Origin: Pandoraea captiosa
Lineage (GTDB): Bacteria > Pseudomonadota > Gammaproteobacteria > Burkholderiales > Burkholderiaceae
NCBI RefSeq assembly: GCF_902459775.1
Contig: NZ_CABPSQ010000016.1
Span: 1-64,000, forward strand
Length of the DNA stretch: 64,000 nucleotides
Direction: 5' to 3'
Position numbers and translations under genes: made by a program. How positions within the stretch are numbered: the stretch's first letter is position 1; each line of letters begins with the position of its first letter. Shown one piece after another: positions 30,805 through 39,410 of the stretch. The notes beneath the pieces were generated by a model. It had not been told where the DNA came from. It did no database searches and saw nothing but the letters and a program-made list of their open reading frames with translations.

Positions 30805-31739
30805 CGACCTCCTCCAGCTCGACGCCACCTGCCGGGCGCCCCGCGACAACCAAGATCACCGGGATCACCGAGATCACTCCCGTGTCCTCAGGGGCGGGCA
30901 AGGCGCGCGCGTCGCTGCCCCCGTTTTCCTTGACGGGACATGCCAATCTCATCGACACCACGGGCGCGTGGTTGCTCGGTCTGTTGTGGTTGCTGCCGCT
31001 ACTGTACGCGGTATGGAGCGCGTTTCATCCGTCGGCCTACGCCACGCGCTTCTCGCTGAGTGCGCCGCTCACGCTTGAGAACTTTGTCCAGGCATGGCAG
31101 GCGGCACCCTTCGGGCGATATCTCCTCAATACGTTTGTGCTGGTCACGTTGATTCTCGCCGCTCAACTGGTGCTCGCTACGCTCGCGGCCTACGCTTTCG
31201 CGCGCTTCACGTTTCGTGGCAGTGAACTCGCGTTCATGATCGTGCTGCTGCAACTGATGGTCATGCCCGACGTGCTGATCGTCGAGAACTACCGGACCAT
31301 TGCGTGGATGGGCTTGCGCGACACGATTCTCGGCATTGCGCTGCCGTACTTCGCATCGGCGTTCGGCATCTTCCTGTTGCGCCAGGCATTCAAGACGGTG
31401 CCCAGAGAGCTTGACGACGCGGCGCGCGTCGAAGGGGCGAATGCCTGGCAGGTGCTTTGGCGCGTGTATGTGCCACTGGCGCGTCCCGTCTACGTGGCGT
31501 ACGCGCTGGTGTCGATCAGTCACCACTGGAACAACTTCCTGTGGCCGCTGATCGTCACGAACTCCGTGCAAACGCGCCCGCTCACGGTCGGCCTGCAAGT
31601 TTTCGCCGCGACCGATCAGGGCATCGACTGGTCGTTGATTACGGCAGCAACGTTGATGACGGCCGCGCCGTTGTTCATTGCATTCCTGCTGTTTCAGCGT
31701 CAGTTCGTGCAGTCGTTCATGCGGGCGGGCATTCGCTGA
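30801..31739 (+). CDS. ABC importer permease, UgpE-like
   Basis: 312 residues. A Ser/Thr/Pro-rich cytoplasmic stretch of about 50 residues precedes the first helix (TGAWLLGLLWLLPLLYAVW), which is longer than in E. coli UgpE (281 residues). Helices follow through the EAA loop LDDAARVEGANAWQVLWRVY to the C-terminal FLLFQRQFVQSFMRAGIR. It is the last gene of the importer operon and is followed by a hairpin terminator shared with the convergent UspA gene. Confidence 0.88.
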   Translation: MTTSSSSTPPAGRPATTKITGITEITPVSSGAGKARASLPPFSLTGHANLIDTTGAWLLGLLWLLPLLYAVWSAFHPSAYATRFSLSAPLTLENFVQAWQAAPFGRYLLNTFVLVTLILAAQLVLATLAAYAFARFTFRGSELAFMIVLLQLMVMPDVLIVENYRTIAWMGLRDTILGIALPYFASAFGIFLLRQAFKTVPRELDDAARVEGANAWQVLWRVYVPLARPVYVAYALVSISHHWNNFLWPLIVTNSVQTRPLTVGLQVFAATDQGIDWSLITAATLMTAAPLFIAFLLFQRQFVQSFMRAGIR

Positions 31740-31773
31740 ATCCGGAGCCCCGGCCCGTGTGCTCGCACAAAAG

Positions 31774-31803
31774 CAAACGGCACGCGTTGCAGCGTGCCGT
31801 TTG
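31774..31803. terminator. Shared hairpin terminator between importer operon and UspA gene
   Basis: A 12-bp perfect stem (31774-31785 with 31792-31803), 6-base loop, lying between two convergent genes. Only short T runs flank it. Confidence 0.65.
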
Positions 31804-31889
31804 GCGTTTCATCGTCGTCTGACGTAGCGCCCTTTGCGGGCGCCGGCGCGAGTCCGTGCGTCGGGACGAGGGAACGAAGGGCGTCGGAG

Positions 31890-32351
31890 TTACTTGTCGG
31901 CGGCCTTGACGAGCAGTACCGGCAGGGTCGTGATGCGCAGCAGCGTTTCTGCCACGCTGCCCAGCAGCAGGCGATTGATGCCACGACGCCCGTGGGTGCC
32001 GAGCACGATGACGTCTGCGTTCCACTCTTGCGCCTCGCGCAGCACGGCATCGGCGATTTCGTCGGTGCCGGTGTCGAGCGTGATCATCTTCGTCTCGGCA
32101 TCCACGCCGCGCTTTTTGAGATCGGCCTGCGCATTGGCGAGAATTTCGTCCGTTTCCTTCTCGAACGACTCCTGGCTCTCGAGCGGTACGAAGCCACTGT
32201 AGGCGCCGGCGGCGTAGGCGTTGGCGAGCGACGGGACGACCGAAACCAGACGAATCTTGCCCTGGCTGAGTGCTACGAGCTTGACCGCTTCGTCGATGGC
32301 TCGGTTCGAAGGAGTACTGCCGTCGATCGAAACCAGAATGCGTTCATACAT
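31890..32351 (-). CDS. Universal stress protein, UspA family
   Basis: 153 residues. ILVSIDGSTPSNRAIDEAV is the N-terminal strand and helix, and GTHGRRGINRLLLGSVAE fits the ATP-binding pattern G-2x-G-9x-G(S/T) of the nucleotide-binding Usp class. The final strand is LPVLLVKAA. Such proteins are cytoplasmic homodimers raised under starvation, oxidants or respiratory arrest. It stands alone with its own leader (32352-32573), convergent with the importer operon. Confidence 0.9.
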   Translation of the reverse strand: MYERILVSIDGSTPSNRAIDEAVKLVALSQGKIRLVSVVPSLANAYAAGAYSGFVPLESQESFEKETDEILANAQADLKKRGVDAETKMITLDTGTDEIADAVLREAQEWNADVIVLGTHGRRGINRLLLGSVAETLLRITTLPVLLVKAADK

Positions 32352-32573
32352 GATGGTGTCCTCTTGGGGCTGGAAAGTACGTCTTCATTCTCGCACTGCG
32401 TGCCCTGAAAGTCATCCCGCGCCACGGCGGGGATCGACCGGTATTTGATCGCACGCAATAACGCATCGTAATGCCAACTGCCCACGCGTGCACGTGAGGG
32501 GGCCACGGTGCCGGTGGATGCAACGGATCGGAATGGCCCCTAAGGGATCGGAAGGGCGTGGATTTTAAGCGGC

Positions 32574-32828
32574 TCAGCCGGGCTGGCAGGCGATCACGAG
32601 GTTGGCGACGTTACCGGTGACGTCGCGCGTGAGCACGTCGTAACCCTTTTGTGCGCATTGCGAGCGTGCGCGCTGTTCGCAGTCTCCTGCGCTGGCGGCG
32701 GAGCACTGGATTTGCTGCGTGGCACGACCGTCGGACGTGAACAGCGGGGCGGATGAACCGCAGGCCGACAGCGCAACAGTGAGAAGCCCCGAGGAAAGCA
32801 GAGTGGCGATCTTGGCGAGATTTTTCAT
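32574..32828 (-). CDS. Small putative lipoprotein
   Basis: 84 residues from the ATG at 32828 (MKNLAKIATLLSSGLLTVAL). The lipobox is LSAC with Cys near residue 22, followed by GSS, so the protein is probably lipid-anchored. The mature part of about 60 residues has four more cysteines (IQCSAASAGDCEQRARSQCA, later VIACQPG), enough for two disulfides. I do not recognise a named family. Similar small Cys-rich lipoproteins are common in Burkholderiales. No partner gene is suggested by context. Confidence 0.7.
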   Translation of the reverse strand: MKNLAKIATLLSSGLLTVALSACGSSAPLFTSDGRATQQIQCSAASAGDCEQRARSQCAQKGYDVLTRDVTGNVANLVIACQPG

Positions 32829-32949
32829 AGTGGTCGTCTTACAAGCTTTCGCGAGTATAACGCGCCCGCGCGGACCGATACGCCACGTCTGCGACGGACT
32901 TGCCACCGCAGGCAAGCCGACTCAGGGGGCGGTGCCGCGGCCGCAGCCG

Positions 32950-33840
32950 CTACCGTTGCCGTTGCCGGCGCAGCGTGCGCAAGCTGTCGAACACGATGAG
33001 CGCGACACCGACCCAGATCGGCGCGTAGGTCCATAGCCCGCGCTCGGTGAACGGCTCGCCGAGCAAAACGATGGACACGGCAAACAGCAGCACAGGCTCG
33101 ACATACCCCAGGATGCCGTACAGCCCGATGGGCAGCACGCGTGCCGCAGCGAAGGTGCTCGCGAGCGCGCTCGCACTGAGCAGACCCAGCGCCGGCAACC
33201 AGAACCAGATGCGCGCCTCGGCCAGCACCGGTGCATTCTGCGCCCATGCGTGCCACACGAGGAACACGGCCACCGGCGCCATGGCCAACATCTCGAGAAT
33301 GAAGCCGCTCAGCGCGTCGAGATGCAGCCGGCGGCGCAGCAGGAAGTAGGGTGGGTAGCCGAACATGATGAGCGCGGTAACCCACGACAGCGCCCGCGTG
33401 ACCCAGAGCTCGTGCGCCACGCCCACGGCAGCGAAGATGACGGCGGCCGTCTGCAGGGGGCTCAGGCGTTCCTTGTAGACGGTACGGCCGGCCAGCACCA
33501 TCGTGAGGGGCAGGAGGAAGTAACCGAGAGAGACATCGAGCATGCGCTGTTGCAGCGGCGCCCACACGAAAAGCCAGAGTTGTACGCCGAGCATGGCCGC
33601 GCACAGCAGAACGGCGCCGAGCAGGGCAGGCCGGTGCAGGACATGCGAGAGCGTGCTGCCGAGCACGTTCCAGCGGCGCAGTGCGGTGACGATCACGAGC
33701 GTGCCCGGCAGCGTGAGCAGAATGCGCCATGCAAAGACGTCCAGCCCCGTCAGAGGAGAGAGTTGCGCGACCAGCGCGGGCATGATGGAAAACATGACCG
33801 ACGCCGATACGGAAAGCATCACGCCGCGACCGGAAAGCAT
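32950..33840 (-). CDS. rarD: RarD-type EamA transporter
   Basis: 296 residues from the ATG at 33840. Ten membrane helices in two EamA halves are visible. MLSVSASVMFSIMPALVAQL starts the first half, DVFAWRILLTLPGTLVIV is the RarD-typical second helix, and WVTALIMFGYPPYFLLRRRL is the central loop. The C-terminal IWVGVALIVFDSLRTLRRQR matches the chloramphenicol-sensitive RarD group. The function is uncertain; relatives export metabolites. It stands alone, divergent from the HisN-type gene. Confidence 0.82.
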   Translation of the reverse strand: MLSGRGVMLSVSASVMFSIMPALVAQLSPLTGLDVFAWRILLTLPGTLVIVTALRRWNVLGSTLSHVLHRPALLGAVLLCAAMLGVQLWLFVWAPLQQRMLDVSLGYFLLPLTMVLAGRTVYKERLSPLQTAAVIFAAVGVAHELWVTRALSWVTALIMFGYPPYFLLRRRLHLDALSGFILEMLAMAPVAVFLVWHAWAQNAPVLAEARIWFWLPALGLLSASALASTFAAARVLPIGLYGILGYVEPVLLFAVSIVLLGEPFTERGLWTYAPIWVGVALIVFDSLRTLRRQRQR

Positions 33841-34078
33841 GGGGGACCTGTGGTTTGCTGTGACCCGAAGACTCGGGCAAGGCCGCGAGCATAGCAAATT
33901 TGCACCAGTTTTGGGCGTAACCCCGCCGCGTTCCAAGCCTTTCCTGATGGTCGCCTTCCCTCGATGGGAGGCATCGTATGTCGTCACATCGTCACCCGTG
34001 AGCGCGTATCATCGCGACTCATCGAGTGCTTTTCCCATTTGCCGCCGTGCGCGGCGCTTCCTTGCAGGAGATTCGTGG

Positions 34079-34888
34079 ATGTCGTCTTCCCCCGCAGTCG
34101 TTGCTGTCGCCGAGTATGCCGCCTTCGCTGCGTCGCTTGCCGACGCCGTCAGGCCGCTGTCGTTGGGCTGGTTCCGCCGGCGTCTGGCCGTCGACGACAA
34201 GGCCGATGAGAGCCCGGTCACGATTGCGGACCGAGAAGTCGAGACCGCGTTGCGCGCGAAGATCGCCGAGCGCTACCCGTCGCACGGAATCTGGGGGGAG
34301 GAGTTCGGCAAGCAGGGGGTGGATGCCGAGTTCGTCTGGTCGGTCGATCCTATCGACGGCACGCGCAGTTTCATTACCGGGCATCCGCTGTGGGGCACGT
34401 TGCTCGCGCTGCTGCAAAACGGCCAGCCGGTCGTCGGCCTGATCGATATTCCCGCGACGGGAGAGCGTTGGGTCGGTGTCAACGACCCGGCCAATGGCGT
34501 GCGCGAAGCGCGCTTTGGCGCAGAGGTGTGCGCGACCAGTCCGGTGACGTCGCTGGCCGAAGCGACGGTCTACGCGACGTCCCCCGATATCTTCGATGCC
34601 GCCGAGTATGCCCGCTTCGAGCGCTTGACGAAGGCCGTGAGCCGTCGCCGTTTCGGCGGCGATTGCTACGCTTACGGATTGCTCGCAAGCGGTCACATCG
34701 AGCTGGTCATGGAGGCCGGGTTGCAGACGTACGACTATCTGGCGGTCGCGCCCGTCATCGAAGCGGCAGGTGGCATCATCACCGATTGGGAAGGCAAGCC
34801 GCTGACGCTGACTTCGCAGGGCCAGGTGCTGGCTGCCGCGAACGCCGAACTGCATGCGGCGGCGCTCGCCTGCATTCGCGGGAATTGA
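34079..34888 (+). CDS. hisN: Histidinol-phosphatase, inositol-monophosphatase family (HisN-like)
   Basis: 269 residues from the ATG at 34079 with GCAGGAG eight bases before it. ADREVETALRAKIAERYPSH and GIWGEEFG contain the first metal ligands. VDPIDGTRSFITGHPLWGTL is the core DPIDGT motif. Near the C-terminus the usual WD pair is replaced by YDYLAVAPVIEAAGG, a feature of HisN-type histidinol phosphatases. The likely reaction is histidinol phosphate to histidinol, with inositol-1-phosphatase as the alternative. No other his genes lie nearby. Confidence 0.8.
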   Translation: MSSSPAVVAVAEYAAFAASLADAVRPLSLGWFRRRLAVDDKADESPVTIADREVETALRAKIAERYPSHGIWGEEFGKQGVDAEFVWSVDPIDGTRSFITGHPLWGTLLALLQNGQPVVGLIDIPATGERWVGVNDPANGVREARFGAEVCATSPVTSLAEATVYATSPDIFDAAEYARFERLTKAVSRRRFGGDCYAYGLLASGHIELVMEAGLQTYDYLAVAPVIEAAGGIITDWEGKPLTLTSQGQVLAAANAELHAAALACIRGN

Positions 34889-34894
34889 TTGCGC

Positions 34895-36226
34895 TCACCC
34901 GATCTGGCGAGGCATGCCTCGCCAGATGCGCGGCAGCAATACGCCCAGCACGACGCCGCGCGTGGCGAGAAAGGCCATGAGCGCCACCCACAAGCCGTGA
35001 TTGCCCCATGCCTCCAGCGTGAGCGGCATCACGGCGCCGAAGACCAGCAAACCGATCAGCGACGACGTGAGCAGTTCGCGTGTGCGTGTCGCACCGATGA
35101 ACACGCCGTCGAGCTGGAAGCACCACACCGCCACGATCGGCGAAATGACGGCCCACGGCAGGAATTCCCGTGCGGTCTCGCGCAGTATCGGCTGGTCCGT
35201 CAGGGCATCGATGATCGACCCGCCCGCAGCGGCATAGACCAGCGCAAACGCCACGGCGCAACCGAGCGCCCATCCCAGCGACAAACGGATCGCGTGCAGC
35301 AACGCCTCACGTTGACGCGCGCCGACATGCGCACCCACGAGCGCTTCGGCAGCATGCGCGAAGCCGTCGAGACCGTAGGCCATGAAGGTCTGGAAGTTCA
35401 GGAGCAGGGCGTTGGCGGCGAGTGTCGTGTCGCCGAGCCGCGCGCCGACCCGCGCAAACCACGCGAAGGCGAGTTGCAGGAACAGGGTGCGCAGGAAGAT
35501 GTCGAGATTGAGCCGCAGCAGACGCCACAGCGCACTGCGCTCGACCAGTGTGGCGAGCCGCAGCGGTGGCAGGCCGGGCGTGCGCGCGAGCCAGAGCAGC
35601 CATGCGCCCAGTGCAAAGCCCAGCATATCGGCCAGCGCCGTCGCCCATGCGATGCCCGCCACGCCCGCGTCGAAGCCGCGAACGAAGGCGAGCACGGCGA
35701 CGATGTTTACCACGTTGATGACGACCTGCACCACAAGTCCTTGCCGCACCCGCTGACACGCCAGCAGATAGCCAAGCACCACGTAGTTCCCCAGCGCGAA
35801 CGGCGCGGCAAGCATGCGGATGCTTGCGTATTCGCGCCCGAGCGCCTGCACCTGATCGCTGCCGCCGAGCCACGACACGCCAAGCGATACGAGCGGCGCG
35901 CGCAATATCAGCAGGCCCGCGCCAATGGCGAACGCCAGCGCCAGGGCGCGAGCCAGCGTGTCGCGCAGACGCTCGGCATCGCGCGCACCGAAGGCCTGCG
36001 CGGCGAGCCCGGTCGTGCCCATCCGGAGGAAGGAAAAGCCCCAGAAGACGAGATTGAGCAACAGCCCGCCGAGCGCGACGCCGCCCAGATACGCCGGGCC
36101 GGGCAAGTGTCCGGCCACGGCCGTGTCGACGGCCGAGAGCAGGGGCTGGGTGAGATTGGCGAGCACGATGGGCACCGCCAGACGGAGCAATTGCCGATGG
36201 CCGGTGGCCGCAGGGGCAGGGTTCAT
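34895..36226 (-). CDS. MATE-family efflux transporter (DinF-like)
   Basis: 443 residues from the ATG at 36226. Twelve membrane helices form two MatE repeats. LAVPIVLANLTQPLLSAVDTA followed by VAGHLPGPAYLGGVALGG is the N-terminal signature of the DinF branch, and LRMGTTGLAAQAFGARD ends the first repeat unit. These pumps exchange cationic or organic compounds for protons or sodium. The substrate is unknown. Its last codons carry a 26-bp palindrome that doubles as a terminator for the convergent phosphatase gene. Confidence 0.85.
   Translation of the reverse strand: MNPAPAATGHRQLLRLAVPIVLANLTQPLLSAVDTAVAGHLPGPAYLGGVALGGLLLNLVFWGFSFLRMGTTGLAAQAFGARDAERLRDTLARALALAFAIGAGLLILRAPLVSLGVSWLGGSDQVQALGREYASIRMLAAPFALGNYVVLGYLLACQRVRQGLVVQVVINVVNIVAVLAFVRGFDAGVAGIAWATALADMLGFALGAWLLWLARTPGLPPLRLATLVERSALWRLLRLNLDIFLRTLFLQLAFAWFARVGARLGDTTLAANALLLNFQTFMAYGLDGFAHAAEALVGAHVGARQREALLHAIRLSLGWALGCAVAFALVYAAAGGSIIDALTDQPILRETAREFLPWAVISPIVAVWCFQLDGVFIGATRTRELLTSSLIGLLVFGAVMPLTLEAWGNHGLWVALMAFLATRGVVLGVLLPRIWRGMPRQIG
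34902..34927. terminator. Perfect 26-bp palindrome over the MATE gene end, shared terminator
   Basis: 34902-34914 and 34915-34927 are exact reverse complements with no loop bases. The palindrome starts 13 bases after the phosphatase stop and lies inside the last codons of the convergent MATE gene. No T tract follows. Confidence 0.55.
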
Positions 36227-36490
36227 GAGCGAGTGTTGCGGCGGCCGTTCATGGCGGCACCGTCGGATTGCGCACGCACGCGGCGGCAGGTTGTGAGTGC
36301 GCCGATTATAAGGTGATGCGGCGATTCGCCATATGCCGGGGGGCGTCGGGATGCGACGCAATGCCGCCGATGCGATGCATCGTGCCCGTGCGCGACGTTT
36401 TGCGCCGTCTCCCTGGGGTGTCGTTGGCCGCTGGTGCGGGGTGGGGACGGTACAATGTGTCACTTCTCCGTATTCACTGAAAGTCTACGT

Positions 36491-36892
36491 ATGCCGTCCC
36501 CGTCGCTTTCAAGGGTCTCGTCGCTGGTGACCTTTCTTTCCGCGCATCGCCGTCACGCCGTCGCGGCTCTCCTGTGTCTCGCAAGTCTGCCTGCACTGGC
36601 CGAGGTGACGTTGCAACGCGGCCCTCCGCCCCCGCGCTTCGAAGACCCGCATGCGGCGCCCAAGGGCGAGTTCTGGGTGCCGGGATACTGGCAGTGGAAA
36701 GACGGTCGTTACGACTGGGTCGACGGTCATATGGAAGCGAAGCGCCCCGGCATGCGCTACACACCGCCGCACTGGGAAGAAACCGGCGCGCACGAATGGA
36801 CGTTGCGCGACGGCAAGTGGGATGCCACGGGCTGGGGGCCCGGCACCATTCACGAAATTCGCGCACCCGGCGCCCCGAATCCCGGCAAGTAA
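36491..36892 (+). CDS. YXWGXW repeat-containing exported protein
   Basis: 133 residues from the ATG at 36491 (MPSPSLSRVSSLVTFLSAHR). A signal peptide covers about residues 1-37 (LCLASLPALAE). The mature part is short and holds repeated W-x-Y/W-x-D/G units: WVPGYWQWKDGRYDWVDGH, YTPPHWEETG and WTLRDGKWDATGW. This is the YXWGXW family of secreted Burkholderia/Ralstonia proteins with no established function. TACAAT at 36451-36456 may be its -10 box. No clear ribosome site precedes the ATG, so a different start remains possible. Confidence 0.75.
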   Translation: MPSPSLSRVSSLVTFLSAHRRHAVAALLCLASLPALAEVTLQRGPPPPRFEDPHAAPKGEFWVPGYWQWKDGRYDWVDGHMEAKRPGMRYTPPHWEETGAHEWTLRDGKWDATGWGPGTIHEIRAPGAPNPGK

Positions 36893-37650
36893 TCTCAGCC
36901 CGCCGCGTCCGTTCTCTCCGGCGACCCGATACCGTCGCCGCTATCTTCGTCGCTATCTTCGCCGATACCTTCGCCGATACCTTCGCCATTTCCGTCATCA
37001 GCGCCATGTCAGCGACGACATCGACGCCGTCCTCAATGTCACGCCCCATGCCGTCACCGATGTCGCAATGCCGTCTCGAGGCTGCGACATTCGGTCGCGA
37101 CGTTTGAATAATTTTCATCTCTGCCCGCTGAAATTTTGCGCACGCACTTGAGGGCGCGACTTCATGCAGCGACCTCGTGCACGGCGTGTCGCTGCGCTCG
37201 CGCTCGGACGACCGATGCGTTGCGAATTTTCATCAGTAGTCCAACCTAGTCGGTGAAATTGACAGCTTGACGCGCACAAGCTCGAGACCCTACGCGAAAC
37301 CAGTTGACACGTCAGGAACGTTGAACAACACTATGCCCACGTCGCATCGCCATGGGGCGAAAAATCGTCGCAAATAGCGTAATTTTAATTACTTGTGCTA
37401 CCGAAATGCACGACGTTCGCATGATGTTGCACGGGTAGTTCAGTGCGCCGTGTGCGCCTTTTCCACTCTAACGCCCGGCGGTATGCGCCTGGGTCCAAAA
37501 CGTATGACCGAGGCACGGTCCTGCTGTCTTTCGATCTGCGTGGTCGTATTCGCGAAGATCAGTCGTTTCTGAAGTCTCGTATGCCGGACGTCGATCGCCT
37601 GAAGGGGCGATCAGCCCGTCGCCGAAGTGTGACATGTGGCAGGAGCCTGT
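36893..37650. other. Long leader region upstream of the aspT genes
   Basis: 758 bases with no convincing gene; several overlapping frames on both strands lack domains. It contains four 12-bp tandem repeats (36936-36983), an AT-rich part (37100-37440) with TTGACA at 37304-37309, and a small dyad GTAATT-TT-AATTAC at 37379-37392. A long regulated leader for the aspartate genes is plausible. Confidence 0.5.
36936..36983. repeat. Four 12-bp tandem repeats
   Basis: Units CGCCGCTATCTT, CGTCGCTATCTT, CGCCGATACCTT, CGCCGATACCTT occur in register after the YXWGXW gene. A fifth, weaker unit may follow at 36984-36995. Confidence 0.75.
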
Positions 37651-39339
37651 ATGCAGTGTTCAGTTCCTCTGTTCGATGCAGTGCCGTTGATCACCGTGTT
37701 CGTATGCGTCGTTCTGGGCCAGTTGCTCGGGCGCATCAGATTTGGACCGATTCAGCTCGGCGGCGTGTGCGGTGCGCTGCTCGTCGCGCTATTGGTCGGA
37801 CAGACCGGCTGTATGGTCGAAGGCTCGCTCAAGGACTTCGCGTTCGCCCTGTTCATCTTTGCGATGGGCTTCTCGGCCGGGCCGCAATTCGTTGAAAACC
37901 TGAACCTGCGAGGCTTGCGCTTCGGCGTGCTGTCGATCATCGAAGTGGTCTTCGTGTTCGGCATCGTCATGCTCGCCGTGAATCTGCTCGGCCTCGATCC
38001 CGGCACGGCCGGCGGGCTCGCCGCCGGGGCGGCCACCGAATCCGCCATGGTGGGCACGGCCATCGAAGCGTTGAGCCGTCTGGGTCTCGACCCGGCGACG
38101 TTCAAGGCGCTGCAGGCCAACGTTGTCACCGCCTACACGCTGACTTATGTGTTCGGTCTGATCACCATCGTTCTGTTCACCAATCTTCTTGCGCCTCGCC
38201 TGCTGGGAATCGATCTCAAGGCGGACAGCGCGCGTCTGGCAAAGGAGATGGAGGACGAGAACGGTGAGGAGATCGGCGCACCTGCCGCGCCCGACCTGGT
38301 CGGTCGCAGCTATCGCGTGGCGCATCCGGGGCTCACGGTGGCGTCGCTCGAAGCCTCGCTGGACGCACGGGTTGCCATCGAGCGCGTGCGACGCGCCTCG
38401 GCAACCGTGCCTGTCGAGCAAGGCCTCGCGTTGCTGCCAAACGACGAAGTGCTGCTCGTCGGCCGACGCGATGCCATGCTCGATGCTCACGCGCTCGTCG
38501 GCCCGGAAGTCGCGGGCACCGAAACGGGCGACATCGTGCTCGTCGAGCGCGAATACATCCTGACGAATAAGGAAGCCGAAGGCCGTACCGTGAGCGATCT
38601 GCGACGCGAGGCGCCGGTCGAGCTGCGTCACGGCGTGTTCGTCAAATCCGTCAAACGCATGGGCATGCAGTTGCCATCGCTGAGCAAGATCGCACTGCAA
38701 CGCGGTGACGTGATCACGCTGCAAGGTCTGCAGGGCGATGTCGAGCGGGCGGGTGCAGTCATGGGCAAGGCCGTGCCGCACGGCAACAAGACGAGCCTGA
38801 TCTTCGTGGGCCTCGCGCTGATCGTCGGCCTGTGCATCGGGCATCTGTCCGTGCACGTCGGCGGCGCGCCCATGACGCTGGGCTCGGGCGGCGGTGCGCT
38901 GGTCTCGGGGCTCGCGAGCGGCTGGCTGCTCTCGCGCCGTCCGACGTGGGGCACGTTCCCGCCGGCGGCTTACGAACTGCTCAAGGACCTTGGACTTGCC
39001 GTCTTCGTCGTGTGCGTGGGCCTCTCCGCAGGCCCACAGGCAGCCGTGCTGCTGCGTGAGCATGGCATGGCGTTGCCGGTCGTGGGGATCTGTGTCTCGC
39101 TCGTCCCGGCGCTGGTATCGCTGTGGGTGGGTCATAAGTTACTGCGCATCGATGGCCCGATTCTGATCGGGGCGATCGCGGGTCAGCAGGCGAGCACGCC
39201 TGCGATCAGCGCAGTGGTGCAAACGGCGAACAGCGCATTGCCGGTCGTGGGGTACACGGTGACGTACGCCCTGTCGAACGTGCTCCTGCCGCTCATGGGA
39301 CCGGCGGTCGTATTCGTCGCCCATCAGTTCTCGCGCTGA
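37651..39339 (+). CDS. Aspartate:alanine antiporter family protein, first paralogue
   Basis: 562 residues from the ATG at 37651, preceded by GGCAGGAG. It has the AspT/YidE layout: about five helices (VFVCVVLGQLLGRIRFGPIQ, FALFIFAMGFSAGPQF, GLAAGAATESAMVGTA), a central cytoplasmic part with two TrkA-C-like domains (about 200-365), then further helices with GGAPMTLGSGGGALVSGL and GPILIGAIAGQQASTPAISA. AspT exchanges aspartate for alanine and makes proton motive force when coupled to aspartate decarboxylase. It differs from the second copy at the end motif (QQASTPAIS against SRSANPAFG), so its substrate pair may differ, for example succinate. Confidence 0.85.
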   Translation: MQCSVPLFDAVPLITVFVCVVLGQLLGRIRFGPIQLGGVCGALLVALLVGQTGCMVEGSLKDFAFALFIFAMGFSAGPQFVENLNLRGLRFGVLSIIEVVFVFGIVMLAVNLLGLDPGTAGGLAAGAATESAMVGTAIEALSRLGLDPATFKALQANVVTAYTLTYVFGLITIVLFTNLLAPRLLGIDLKADSARLAKEMEDENGEEIGAPAAPDLVGRSYRVAHPGLTVASLEASLDARVAIERVRRASATVPVEQGLALLPNDEVLLVGRRDAMLDAHALVGPEVAGTETGDIVLVEREYILTNKEAEGRTVSDLRREAPVELRHGVFVKSVKRMGMQLPSLSKIALQRGDVITLQGLQGDVERAGAVMGKAVPHGNKTSLIFVGLALIVGLCIGHLSVHVGGAPMTLGSGGGALVSGLASGWLLSRRPTWGTFPPAAYELLKDLGLAVFVVCVGLSAGPQAAVLLREHGMALPVVGICVSLVPALVSLWVGHKLLRIDGPILIGAIAGQQASTPAISAVVQTANSALPVVGYTVTYALSNVLLPLMGPAVVFVAHQFSR

Positions 39340-39410
39340 TTTGCTTTTGAGTCGTCGCGTGCCGGCTCCCCCGCCGGTCGCTGCATTCTTCTTTTGACGG
39401 AGGTTCTGCC

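Noticed and set aside
36474-37118. Minus-strand open frame with KVSAKVSAKIATKIA repeats
   Set aside because: It overlaps the YXWGXW gene antisense, and its repeats are simply the 12-bp tandem DNA repeats.
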